Origin: Gonatopus flavifemur
Taxonomy: Eukaryota > Arthropoda > Insecta > Hymenoptera > Dryinidae
Length of the DNA stretch: 64,000 nt
Direction: 5' to 3'
Assembly: GCA_018340375.1 (NCBI GenBank)
Contig: JAFFJZ010000040.1
Coordinates: forward strand, 1,674,001 to 1,738,000
A program made the position numbers and the translations under genes. Every line of letters starts with the position of its first letter. Position 1 is the stretch's first letter. The notes under the pieces were generated by a model. The model was not told where the DNA came from, ran no database searches, and saw only the letters and a program-made list of their open reading frames with translations. This document shows positions 35,266-46,136 of the stretch, one piece after another.

Positions 35266-35507
35266 AAAATCAAAACTTCATTCATAACTTAATATTAAAC
35301 AAGAACTAAACGGCCCATTTTGTTGTTCCTATTATGATCATTATTATTATTATTTCCAACATTGAATCATTATTAATATAATTATCGAATGATATTAACA
35401 CACCAAATGTGTTAAATCGAAAGATATATACATTCACAAAATATACAATAATATAAAAAACTGAAATCGTAATGGTTTTTACTTTTGCCACACTTTTTTT
35501 ACTCAGA

Positions 35508-37512
35508 TTAGTCTTCTTCTCCACTCTCAGAGGAAGATAATGGGAAAGTTACGTTGTCTTTATCAAGTATATCCGGAGTTTTGATCAGGCTTAACACGTC
35601 TCTAGGGAGAAACTTTAGTTTTTTCTTGGGCAACTGTCTTTTACTCGATCACATTGGATCAGAACTCAAAAGGAACCATTTAAAAATGTCTTCATTCGTT
35701 TTTTCTCTACTGCATTTCCTGGAGTGATGCTCTCGGTACCTTTGGAGATGAATGTTGTTAAGATATTTGAATATAATTATGTATTCATCGACACCGTTAA
35801 AGCTTTTGATCTCAACATGACAAGCAAAATCAAGGAAAAACAAAAAGCAGCTGCACTTTGGGGTCATCAGTATCAAGTTTTGAATAAATCCTCTAATTCA
35901 TAAGTTTACTTGATTCTCAAAATTGTTTTCTAGTCTATGAATTCATGTTTCCAGAGGATGAACAATGTGGCTTATTAATAAAAAAAAGTATATGAATATT
36001 CATAATTCCCCGAATTCCTTACCAGAACAAAACAATCTTCGCGAACATATATTCTCGTGGTGACCATAAATATATAGTTTGCCTAGTAGTCAAAAACGTT
36101 TTGTGCAATGTATCAAACTGATTGCAGTACTTGAGAAGTCAAATTTTTCCCTTCAAAGTGTCGAGTCCACTGTGACAAATACAGACTATTATTAAGTGAT
36201 ATACATCATTTTCACCTTTTAAAATCTTTGTTACGAGCCTCTTGTGCTCCCTCAGTCAATTGGCCTATAGGTAGAAGAGCAGATGCAATGATTTCAGGTC
36301 CGTGGATCAAAAACTTGTGCATCGTAGGTGACATTGGGTACCACGGATATTTTGTCGCGTAATAGCGTGCCGTGTCTAAAGCGTAACTCCGAAACTTTTC
36401 AACGTCTATTTCATGCCCACTTGAAACGGTAGCTAATACTACATGAAGTCGTTGTATTAGGTTGACATCCACCCCTGTGATTTCGGCAGAAACTTCGGGT
36501 TGTGCGAAAAATCGCCTAGCGGTATTCCCATCATTTGAGTTCCCAAACCCTGGCTTAGGAACATCGACAATGAGGCCACATTTTTCTGTAAAACTTTTCT
36601 GTACAACCTTTTTTCGTTCTTCCACCAAAGCTTTATCTTGTTTTCGTGCTTGCCACTTCTGAATAGGTAGCTTATAAGACAAATGCAGGAGGCCCTCAAA
36701 AAATCGTATCCAGCCGTGTAGACAAGACAAACCAAACTGGAGGTTTTCGGTTTTGACCGGCCTGGATACTATATCATCAATTTTGTTGAATTCCTTAGAT
36801 GTTGCACCACCTATATAGCACTTCTGGGTATAGGTTGTCTCAGTTATGGCATTGCATACCTTCCCGTCCACCATAGAAAAAATCATCTCATGTTTCACTG
36901 AAACATGTTTTTCATCAGTTCTGAAAGAAGTAGCCCTCAGATTTTCTATTTCATTATCAACCCGTAGCTTCTCTGCAACCGAAACTTCAGTTGATTCTTT
37001 CACAAACTCTATTTTGATTGGCCTACAAAATCTGGTTGATGATGGCCTTGGATTCTGCCAAATTATTTTTGAATTGCAGTGTAGGCGGAGAGGCACAAGT
37101 GAAGTAATGAACACAGCGGAATCACTAGCTTCCGAACTTTGATATGCTTGTTTGTATGAGGAGTGGCCAGAGCTCCCATCAAACCCCCATTTGGAAATAA
37201 GTACCAGGTTTTGTAACTCTTCAGATAAAGTTGACAAAACCGAATTCTGTAGCTTTAAAATACGTGTAGCTGTGTGATCAAGAAGTGCTTGTAGTTGCAC
37301 AACAGCGCAGGTTTCTGAAATCATCTTTGGAATCTACAAACGTTGTAGAATTCGATAAAATTCGCTACAGAAACCCCATGTGTTTCTAAAAATTTTCCTA
37401 ATTTTCTTGGGTTGGATTCAACCCTCTTAAGCTAATTTTTTTTGCAGTCAACTGTTCAAATTAAACTACTAAGAAAATATAGGTTGTTGGAACACTCACC
37501 TATGGCAGCGGA
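35508..37512 (-). pseudogene. Transib/RAG1-like transposase, three exons
   Basis: Exon 1 ends at 37500 (donor GTGAGT; coding MDSAAI from a possible ATG at 37516-37514, upstream part not found). Exon 2 is 37314-36216, followed by intron 36215-35740 (GTGAAA...AAAG). Exon 3 starts at 35739 and reads YREHHSRKCSREKTNEDIF to a TGA at 35651-35649. Landmarks that align with RAG1 are WGFDGSSGHSSYKQ (first Asp), FSMVDGKVC (second Asp), MHKFLIHGPEI (zinc His pair) and EGAQEARNKDFKRYR (catalytic Glu). The zinc CxxC reads CYIG, so one Cys is lost. After the TGA the same frame continues for about 46 codons to TAA at 35508, suggesting a nonsense mutation in the tail. It belongs to the element bounded by CACAGTG ends. 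The splice joins are my inference from frame and consensus. Confidence 0.85.
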
Positions 37513-37589
37513 ATCCATCTCATTTGGAATTGTATGTTAACATTGAATGATTTTAAAAAACGAAAAATATTCACCAAGCTCCAAACTTG

Positions 37590-38020
37590 CACGCGGAAAA
37601 AAGTTTACGGTAACGATTACTAGCAAGAGTGAGAATTCGGTGACAGCTATTGCACAATTGTGATAAGCACCATTTGAAATCAGACCGATTACAACCAACT
37701 ATTTACGTTGCCATGGAAACGATAGGTTAACATAAGAACGATCACCAAATCGCGAGTCATGATTCAGTTCACGAAAAGAAAAGAGATATCAATACTTGAA
37801 TGACATTTATAAACATTTAGGAAAATGACGGTTACTTTAGGGAAAAAGAGCATCGCTGAAGAATGTTAGCAGTGAAGTTACCAAAAATTCGTAGTAATAA
37901 TACTAAATGTTGGTAGTTTTATTGTCATTTCCCATAGTGAATTCATCAACTCATAGTAAATTCACTACGAATATTCTCCAGCAATACTGTTTTTCTCTCA
38001 ATGGTCCATCATCTTCCTGA
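37590..38020. repeat. Possible MITE inside the Transib element
   Basis: Starts CACGCGGAAAAAAGTTTACG and ends ...CTGTTTTTCTCTCAATG. Repeats of TTACTANN/GTAGT words (TAGTAATAATACTA) occur. Ends match the CACGGA/CACTGA type only loosely. Confidence 0.35.
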
Positions 38021-38214
38021 ATTTCAATGATTTCTGGCTTTTGTGTACCCTAAGCCCGCGATGAGAAGAACAACGAATGGTAATCAATCTCATACAGTTT
38101 TCCTCGTGCGGCAAATGTACACTGGAAACGAAACACATACTAACGTTGAGATAAAATTCAAAGCGAATCTACTGAATTCTGAGTTTTGTGTCCACCATAT
38201 TAGATACGCTATCT

Positions 38215-38640
38215 TTGATTCTTGGAATTTGACAACCGATTCGTAATCAATGACCCCACAAAACCCTGGATACCGAGTTTGAAGGAAATCTGATGATTTT
38301 TTCAATTTTTCTCTGCCAAACTGGATCCGCCATTCTGAATTCCGGAATTCAGACACCGGATTCGGAATCAGCGACCTTAAAAACCTCAGGGTACCGAGTT
38401 TGAAGGCAATCCGATGATTTTTTCAATTTTCATCCGCCATATTGGATCCGCCATTCTGAATTCTGAAATTCAAACAACGGATTCGTAATCAGCGACCTCA
38501 GAAACCCCTGGGTAACGAATTTGAAGAGAATCCGATGATTTCTTTCCATTTTCGTCCGCCATATTGGATCCGCCATTCTGAATTCCGAAATGAAGACAAC
38601 GGATTCATAATCAGCGACCCCACAAACTTCTGCATATCAA
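38215..38640. repeat. Transib right subterminal tandem repeats
   Basis: Three to four ~120-bp units, the reverse complement of those at 34715-35265 (ATTGGATCCGCCATTCTGAA, GATTCGTAATCAGCGACC). They make the element ends inverted over several hundred bp. Confidence 0.88.
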
Positions 38641-39242
38641 GTTTCAGACGGATCTAAGGACTCCTCATCACTCCGTCTAATTTTTTGTGATTTCCTGCAC
38701 AAAAACATGGCGGAATTGCTTAGGGGCAGACATGGGCAGCCGTTTTTTTTTCTGATGTTTAGGTAAGAGTCCCATCTACCACCTCCAATAAGTTAAACGA
38801 CGTAATTTTGCGTAATTCTCTACTATTCCTTCAAAAACCAAACACATTTTCTCATTTATAGATATAGAAATTACATCCAATCATTGCTCTGTCAGTATTT
38901 TCCACTCATCAAATTGATATTCTCTTAATTTTTAGTGTATTCTACATAGTTTCAGTAATAGACTCCAATTTGAAAAAGTTAAATCGGTTCATTTTTCGAG
39001 ACACAGCGTCTATTTGAACATGCTTGTTATTTTACTGTCTTTCAATCACGCGGATTATACTTCAAGGAGGGTATTTTGCAACTGGTACACAAGGGCAGGG
39101 GGAGGGGATCAGATCTTCTTATATCAGAATTCCAATACTTGGGACATCACCTTACTTATCCCAAGGGTCAAATATCCCCAACTACAAACTTCATTTTTGG
39201 GGTTTTGGCCAGCTTTTTGGCATTTGGCCCCACTGTGCAACG

Positions 39243-39887
39243 CCTATGAGAATCGATTCTTTTTTGTACAGAATATATCAACATTTCATTTCATACAATA
39301 CAAATCTATAAAAGCTAAATGCTTTTCCTACAAAACAGCATCAATTCTGTACAAGAATCAGCATCATTACAACAAACCTCCACGATAATTCCCCTGATTA
39401 AAAATGTTTATTAAAGTAGCCTGATTTTTTCAGAATCGATTCTTTTTTATCAAAAATATATCTACTTCCTATCAATTTTCATACAACATCGATAAAAACT
39501 TAGTGCATTGTGTATAAAAAATAATCTCTTTGATTGATGCAATTTAATGCAGACTTTTCAACAGTAAATAACAATCCAAACCTATTGAAAATCAGTTTTT
39601 GAATGGTTGGAATGGGTTTCAATGATCGTTTACAATTGAAAAATCCGTACTGAATAATGAAGTTCAATGGATGTTTCTAACCAAAAGTAATTGTGATGTT
39701 TTCAGGGTGGTCACTCACCGGGAAAACCGGGAATTATCAGGGAATTTTTAATTTCCATAGCAATCTCATTTGAAACGCTATACTTTGATGATTTCTCTTA
39801 TTTGAGTAGAAAAAATCACCTCCGTGAACTCTTTAGTAGAAATCATTTTAGGCGGTCCTTCGCCCCTTACTTTCTAAATATCTAAGA
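39243..39887. other. No gene; hAT-like scrap
   Basis: A CAGGGTGGTCACTCACCGGG start near 39711 followed by GGGAATTATCAGGGAATTT resembles the hAT end scrap at 43565-43640. CGATTCTTTTTT phrases near 39251 and 39434 repeat directly. Confidence 0.45.
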
Positions 39888-40960
39888 GTAAGATTCCCAC
39901 TCCCAATTTGGGGGGGATTGTGCTTTCACTCTTTAAGAATGATAAAACCACTCTAATAGAGTGAATCTCTTTACTTTTTCAACTAGAGTGAAAAGTGTCA
40001 CTCGTAATTGAAGAGTGATTTATACTTCACCCGTTTGAAGATTGAAATACCACCTTTCTTAGAGTGAAATATCCAAATTTATTTATATTCAATCGACGCT
40101 TCAAAATTATTTAAAAACTCAACGTCTTTTGAGTGACGACGTGAGAAATATATAATTCAAATAAAAAAATTCGTTCTGTCCACACTGCGGGATGAATTAT
40201 TTACCGGAGGTGAGTACAATAATGTTATTGTAAAATTTTCCAAGCTCTTACAATATACATCTCGTATACACGTAATCCAACAGTATTGAGGTTAGAAAAT
40301 TACATAGGTTGAAAATTTTTCAAAGTCAAACTTAAATTCTACTCACTGGCATATTATTGATAAAATATTCAATATTTTACACATTTATTACTGATGTTAG
40401 ATTGATTCAAACAATCATTAGGTCTCATTTGGTCATTATTATCACATACTGGTCCATAGGAAATCGAACGAGGTTACAACTTTGTCGTTGGTCCAAACAA
40501 GTGTCGGTCTAGCTCAGGTCGGTTAGGCATGGGTTATGTAGGTCAAAATATAGGTAGGAAGGTTCTCTGGCGGTTCGATTCCCTCAAAAGTGGTGCATAA
40601 TTTCTCTCACTTTAATAAATGATTCATGAACATGCGAAGTTAAGAATGTAGTGAGATACACACAAATTCTTTTTTTTATCCTCTCTGCAAAAGTAATAAA
40701 AATTCGTAACAGATTTCACCTGAAAGACATATTACAAAATCACTCACATTTGGAGCGAGACTTTTCACTCTTAGATATTCGGTGAATATTGTCAGTCTGA
40801 TTCAGAGTTGATGAAATCACTCTTTCCAGAGTGGAAAATAACTCAAACATAGAGATATGTAATATCACTCTTCACAACAGTGAAGTTTCACTCTAATATG
40901 ACAGGCTCACTTCTGGCTGGCTAATGGAGTGATAGTTCACTCCAAAAAATTTGGAGAGTA
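39888..40960. mobile_element. MITE made of CACTCT/AGAGTG words
   Basis: Both flanks (39888-40060 and 40730-40960) are arrays of AGAGTGAAA / TTTCACTCT words (CCACTCTAATAGAGTG). Ends are ACTCCCAATTTGGG and CCAAAAAATTTGGAGAGT. The middle holds a tRNA-like SINE. Exact ends and duplication not resolved. Confidence 0.6.
40500..40600 (+). repeat. tRNA-derived SINE-like sequence
   Basis: Box A TAGCTCAGGTCGG (40510-40522) and box B GGTTCGATTCC (40572-40582), 50 bp apart, with TAGGTAGGAAGG between as in the copy at 26490-26570. No cloverleaf, so not a functional tRNA. Confidence 0.6.
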
Positions 40961-41043
40961 CCTGGCGCTATTGAAGGAGACTACACCAAAAAAAAAATGA
41001 ATTATGTTCATGCCTGTTAATGTCACCGGAGCCCCGATTACTA

Positions 41044-41727
41044 CACGGACAGAAAGAAATATTGGTCATCTCCTTATTGTAGAATCCTTCAGGATTTCAA
41101 TCTCAATCCAGATGAAACTTCGTCGATCCTGTTTCAAATACACACAGAAGAGGTCTCATGTAGATTCTGCATTAGTTGTTAATTTGACATGACTGCTCAC
41201 GTAAATGCAATTGAAGTAAAATCCACTTCAGAACAAATGTTATATGATACGCTAAGAGCAAAAGTAATACTCAAATTGTTGTCAAGCAAAAAGAGGACAG
41301 GATCTTTTATGAGCAAGAATGGAACGTTAAAAGTTCCGAGCAAAAACGATATACCTATAATTCAGAACAGAAGAGCGACCACAGAAATCTCCGGGCAAAA
41401 ATGAAACACTGAAAAGTTCGAGCAAAAACAAACCAGCGCATAAGTAGAGAATTGGGTTGTGCGTTGGTTCATTTTTGCTCGGAACTTTTAACGTTCTATT
41501 CTTGCTCATAAAAGTTCCTGTCCTGTTTTTGCTCGACAACAATTTGAGTGTCATTTCTGCTCTCAGCGTATCATATTTACTGAAGTAGATGGTAGTAGTG
41601 TTACTATTAAGTAACTATGATAACAATTTAAATCTAAAAGAACTGTGTAGTAGATTTTATATGTCATTCACATTGTAATTGTAACCTCACTTTCCATGTA
41701 ATTTTTACATGGACATTTTTGTCCGTG
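41044..41727. mobile_element. CACGGAC MITE with GAGCAAAAA palindrome
   Basis: Ends CACGGACAGAAAG / TTTTTGTCCGTG. Inside (41240-41580) is a long inverted repeat of ~150-bp arms sharing TGATACGCTAAGAGC-like sequence and GTTAAAAGTTCCGAGCAAAA. The word GAGCAAAAA recurs throughout. Confidence 0.8.
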
Positions 41728-41959
41728 CATATATCAAAACTCATGAAAATTGATGGAACTGAATCAAAACCCATAAGATCGGCCTGTACAGTTTTATTAG
41801 AATTTTACAATAAGGCCATACTGGAATTCATGTTCAATTTACCCAAAACTTGGTCAATTTAACAAGAACACTCTGGTGTTGGTAACAGATATTCTTCGTT
41901 GACCATGTCATAACTGGAGTTCTGGTAACATTAACAGTTCCCTTTTTTCCGTGCATATC

Positions 41960-42419
41960 CCGGGAAAACATGATTGGATCTGATCGAATCCAACCAAATT
42001 CAATCGGATCCACTTTATCCAATCAGATTTGGACAGATTCGATAGGACTTGGACTTAGTTCCACAAATATCCATCTATTGGTATGAATCAACTCCACTAA
42101 ATGTGGTCAGGTCTAGTCGGAAGCCAATAGATCAGATATTTGATCCAATCAGATCTGGTTAAATCTGATAGAATGTAGGTGCATTTCTACAAATACACTG
42201 AAAAAAAAATAGTTAAGCTCACTATACATGTAATTGGATATGGCGAGCGACTGTACGTACTTGAGTACAGAATATTCAGTGAACTTAACTGTATTTCATT
42301 GAGTCGTTCGACTATTCTGTTGACTGTTATCAAATCGGATTCAAGCAAAATACAGATTCGGTCTGATCCACCAATTTGAATCCGATTGGATCAGATCAGA
42401 TCCAATCAATCTTTCCCGG
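41960..42419. mobile_element. MITE made of GATCTGATC words
   Basis: Inverted ends CCGGGAAAACATGATTGG / CCAATCAATCTTTCCCGG-type. The interior repeats GGATCTGATC, CCAATCAGATC and GATTCGG words in both orientations. A CACTGAAAAAAAAATAG end at 42198 may mark a nested insertion. Confidence 0.65.
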
Positions 42420-42429
42420 AATGTGATCT

Positions 42430-43145
42430 GGAAAGAATATATGATAAACACATAATCAAGTTTTTATTTTTCGGCCAAAAAGCATAAACGATTTACTATT
42501 GGAAAACATGCTATGGCCACCATTTTTCACATTTTTGCGCGTATAGGTCCCAAATATGAAAAATGCAAACGATGAGATTTGCATAGAATTATTCTTCGGT
42601 CATCATGTAAAAATATGCGATAGATACATGATTAATCATTGATGACGACGAAAAAGCACAAATGATTCCCCACTCCAAATTACCGCACTGAGAAAAGAGG
42701 TTTGAGTAAATATTAAACAGTACGAATATTTAGCCAATCCAAATACAAATTTAGTTGAACCAAATGAATTTCATTTGCTACAGCTAAATTTTTTATATCC
42801 ATTGGATAAACTTTTTTTATCCATATTCCAGATGATTACAGTGAAAGAATGATCTGTACTGAGTATAAACAATTTATTTTTGTAAATACAATAACGCTAT
42901 TTGTGTTTGGATTTAACAATAATTATTCCCGTCATAAGAATAAAAATTATTACTGCGTACCTGTTTTATGCATGTATGATGTTGATGCTAAGTACCAATT
43001 TTTTTGTCATTATTCAATTAGAAAATATTATTTCTTGATAAAAATCGTGGAATCAAGTATTCCTTAAATCTAGTCTAGAACTCAAAAAAGGTATACTAGC
43101 ATACTAGAGTGGATTCAGATCATGGCGAACACCTTGCAAAAAAGG
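42430..43145. other. No gene seen
   Basis: Contains a CACTGAGAAAAGAGG end near 42686 without a clear partner. Otherwise AT-rich filler. Confidence 0.4.
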
Positions 43146-43149
43146 TTAA

Positions 43150-43539
43150 GGGAGTGCCTGGTTCGATTTTTTCCCTAGAAAACTACTAGATCGTTTCAAC
43201 CGTTTTACGTCGTTAATATTTAATCAATTGTATTGATCTTTAGATCAAAATATTCAGAATCAATCAGAGATCCCGGCTCTGGTCTCAAAATACTTGAAGA
43301 TGGGCTATGTTTTTTATAATATTAAAAAAACGAAATAGAGGTTTCTCATTGGCTAATAACGAAATTTCGTTGTAATTAATTATAATGACTTTGTTCAACA
43401 AACAGACCAGAGCCGGATTGTTTGATCGATTCTGAATCTTTTGATTTAAAGATCAATACAATTGATTGAATATTAACGACGTAAAACGGTTGAAACGATC
43501 TAGTAGTTTTCTAGGGAAAAAAACGAACTGGACACACCC
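43150..43539. mobile_element. TTAA-flanked palindromic MITE
   Basis: 390 bp; TTAA at 43146-43149 and 43540-43543; ends GGGAGTGCCTGG / CTGGACACACCC. Arms of ~135 bp share CTAGAAAACTACTAGATCGT and end in GGCTCTGGTCT. TTAA target suggests piggyBac mobilisation (inference). Confidence 0.85.
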
Positions 43540-43564
43540 TTAAGAACAAAAATAACAGGGAAAA

Positions 43565-43640
43565 ATGTATACATAGTTCTGGAAAACCTGGAATTATCAG
43601 GGAATTTCGACAGCCTTATTTTGTGGACACCTTGATTTCC
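43565..43640. repeat. hAT-like element end, scrap
   Basis: CTGGAAAACCTGGAATTATC followed by AGGGAATTTC and GTGGACACCTTG resembles a common hAT terminal region; the partner end is missing. Confidence 0.4.
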
Positions 43641-43647
43641 AATATAG

Positions 43648-43865
43648 CCCTAGAACGGGCACGTGAAAAATACAGGAAATTTCAAATGGCTGTAACTCAT
43701 TTGAAACTAAACGGATTTCAACTCACTATGGGCGGTTTTTGTTCGTCAGGATGCATACTTTGAAAATATTTGGGTGACAAACTACAGAGATAAAGAGAGG
43801 CTCAAATGCTGCGGTAGAAAAAAATGTCCTGGGGTCCTAAAAGACCCCACATGCCCGTTCTAGGG
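43648..43865. mobile_element. MITE with CCCTAGAACGGGCA ends
   Basis: CCCTAGAACGGGCACGTG pairs with CACATGCCCGTTCTAGGG; 218 bp, otherwise unstructured. Confidence 0.75.
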
Positions 43866-44931
43866 ATAATCATAGAATCCACACTTTTCTCCCAATTAAA
43901 CTGAAAACTGAGAAAAAGGCTTGCAAAACCATGCGTAATGGTCAATCGTGGAATTAGTGGAAAATGGTGATGTCGATACTTCTTCATAAAGAATATATCG
44001 AATTTCAATTGATATTTCATCTAAATGTGTGAAAAGCGGATACTTTTTTTATCAATGTAGGTTAACGGCACTCTGAATACGTACGGGTTTTCATAAATCT
44101 TTTCAAATATTTTCGGGATATCTAATTTATTTTGAAACAACTTTATTAGAGCTAGGTCTAAAATATACTCAATGTGATTTCATATGAAATTCTTATCAAG
44201 TTCTTATAAATTTGTATAAAATGTCGTTTGAAACTTGATACAAATTCTGTATAAAATCACATTAGTTCATTATCACCGCAGTCTTAAACCTCACAGTTCC
44301 CCTTAACTTTTGAAGTGTACACTAGATATTCTATAGGTATATCACTCAATCCCGTTTTTTCTTCAAATGTTGGATGGTCGATATTCAGAGTATTAATAGT
44401 TTTGTATAAAAACATACATCAAGTTTTGATCGATATTTTACAAAGACTCTTATAAACTATATTTCTTCAGTAGACATACGTATCGATATCGATACGTTTC
44501 TATAAAATATGTATCAAGTTTTTATCAACATTTTATCGAAAAGCTAAATATAACTTTCATAGAAACATCGGTGTCAATACGTATCGTCCATCTCTAGTTT
44601 TCAGTGTAGAAGAGTATCGATACTGCGAAGTGCGAATTCAATATTTGACAATATCAAGATTTTGTGCAGAAAAAATTATTTAGTCCTCATTGACATTTTA
44701 CAGAATTTGGTATAAACTAAAAATTTTTCCTACAAAAATAATAATACTTCAGAACATTGTTCATCTCTTCTATGTAAATTAGGGTTTTCTACGCTTGAAT
44801 AACACGAGTCCACACAGCTGAAAATTCTGTGTTATTGAACTTGATGTTCTATACAAAACGTGTTTGGAAGTACATGTCGAATTAACGAGTAGTGTTTCGG
44901 TTACGTTTCGACTCCTAACCAGTGATCCCAG
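43866..44931. other. No gene; CGATATT-type repeat fragments
   Basis: 44170-44610 holds several stretches of TATCAAGTTTTTATC, CGATATTTTA and TATAAAA, the family seen at 32155-32480. Confidence 0.5.
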
Positions 44932-45120
44932 AATGCGGGAGCTGGCGGCCCCCACCACGCGGTCGATGTGACACTAAAACTGTCTCACTGCGCGTCCGTA
45001 TGAGAAAGAAAGAAAGTCTAGAATATAGACTTTCTCCGTTCACACAGACACGCGCTGAAACAGTTTAGTGTCCCACCGACCGCGTGGTGGGGGCCGTCAG
45101 CTCCCGCATTCTGGGATCAC
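44932..45120. mobile_element. GC-rich MITE, 189 bp
   Basis: GTGATCCCAGAATGCGGGAG pairs with CTCCCGCATTCTGGGATCAC at the other end. The arms continue into GGCCCCCACCACGCGGTCG. CCA occurs on both sides. Strikingly GC-rich against its surroundings. Confidence 0.85.
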
Positions 45121-46136
45121 CCAATATAACATTTCATGCGCGCGAATTTCATCACATATTTGCGAGCTAGCTTGTGCGCGATATTTACTACACTGAGAGA
45201 AATGGATTGGTGAAATACAGCATTGATTTCCATATTATTCAGTAGAATTATCAATTGCTGAAATATTATTAATAGATCTTATGAGTTCATCCAAATTTAC
45301 CCAACTTATGCAAAATCTTAATAAAATGTTCAATAAATATTATCATACGTTCAGTTTTGTAATCATTACATATTCAAAAAGGATGTACAACGATATTTCT
45401 TATAAACTACAGTAAACACTCCATCAATTGATAGTCTTATGATGTGAGAAATAATAGTGTCACATAACTACGACTAATAACTGCATCAAAAAGTAAAATA
45501 TTTGAATACCTTGTAGCTTTCATTCCTACTTGTGAAATGATTTTCCCCAAATTACTGAGCAATGTTCAATATAAACATTATATACTCATGTAGCTTTGTT
45601 GTGCGTACCTCTATCGTATATAAATATGTATTGTCTACGACACGTATTTTGGAAACAGTAGTGAACTTTCTAGAACATTCTTGTTTTCATATTTTCCAGT
45701 GATTGGTTTGTAACCTTTTGAATAGATTACTGTCTAGTTCACTAAAATCTTCGCTCATCCCCACTACCACCTACTCTAGATCAACGCTTGTGCGTGCTTC
45801 TAATTCATTTCTCGTCGACTTGTGTTGAACTTTAAAAATATTTCCCTCTCATTCTCAGATGTTCATTTTGAACTGACAGCATATTCTTAATGTTTTAGTG
45901 TAGCATATAAATTTTTAGCATATTTTAGATGCAATCTATGTCAAAAGTAGAGGGTAGTCTTGATTTTAAAATTTGATTTTCTCGTTGAAATTTATTTTGC
46001 TTATAACTTGAAGACGAAGCCTCCCACAGTATTTCGCCAAAGGAAGATTTGCTTAGTTTTGCTTTAACAATCACGTACCGAAAGAATAGAGTTGGTTTAA
46101 CATCTTATTGAAACTTGAGCCAATTGTTTCATTATA
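45121..46136. other. No gene seen
   Basis: Contains a CACTGAGAGAAATGGATTGG end at 45191 preceded by TA. The only candidate partner is CTTCTCTCAGTG at 48889-48900, which would enclose the DD41D element, but the interiors do not match. Confidence 0.4.

Larger units (their letters stand above)
34639..39237 (-). mobile_element. Transib element with RSS-like ends
   Basis: 4599 bp. Both ends begin CACAGTGGGGCCAAATGCCA when read inward, matching for about 35 bp with one mismatch. A 5-bp duplication CAACG lies at 34634-34638 and 39238-39242, the length known for Transib. CACAGTG is the V(D)J recombination heptamer. After 22 bp comes ACAAAATTA (left) or CCAAAACCC (right), nonamer-like. Inside are subterminal tandem repeats in inverted orientation and, on the minus strand, a three-exon RAG1-like transposase gene. 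All of it lies in the intron of the KH gene. Confidence 0.9.
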
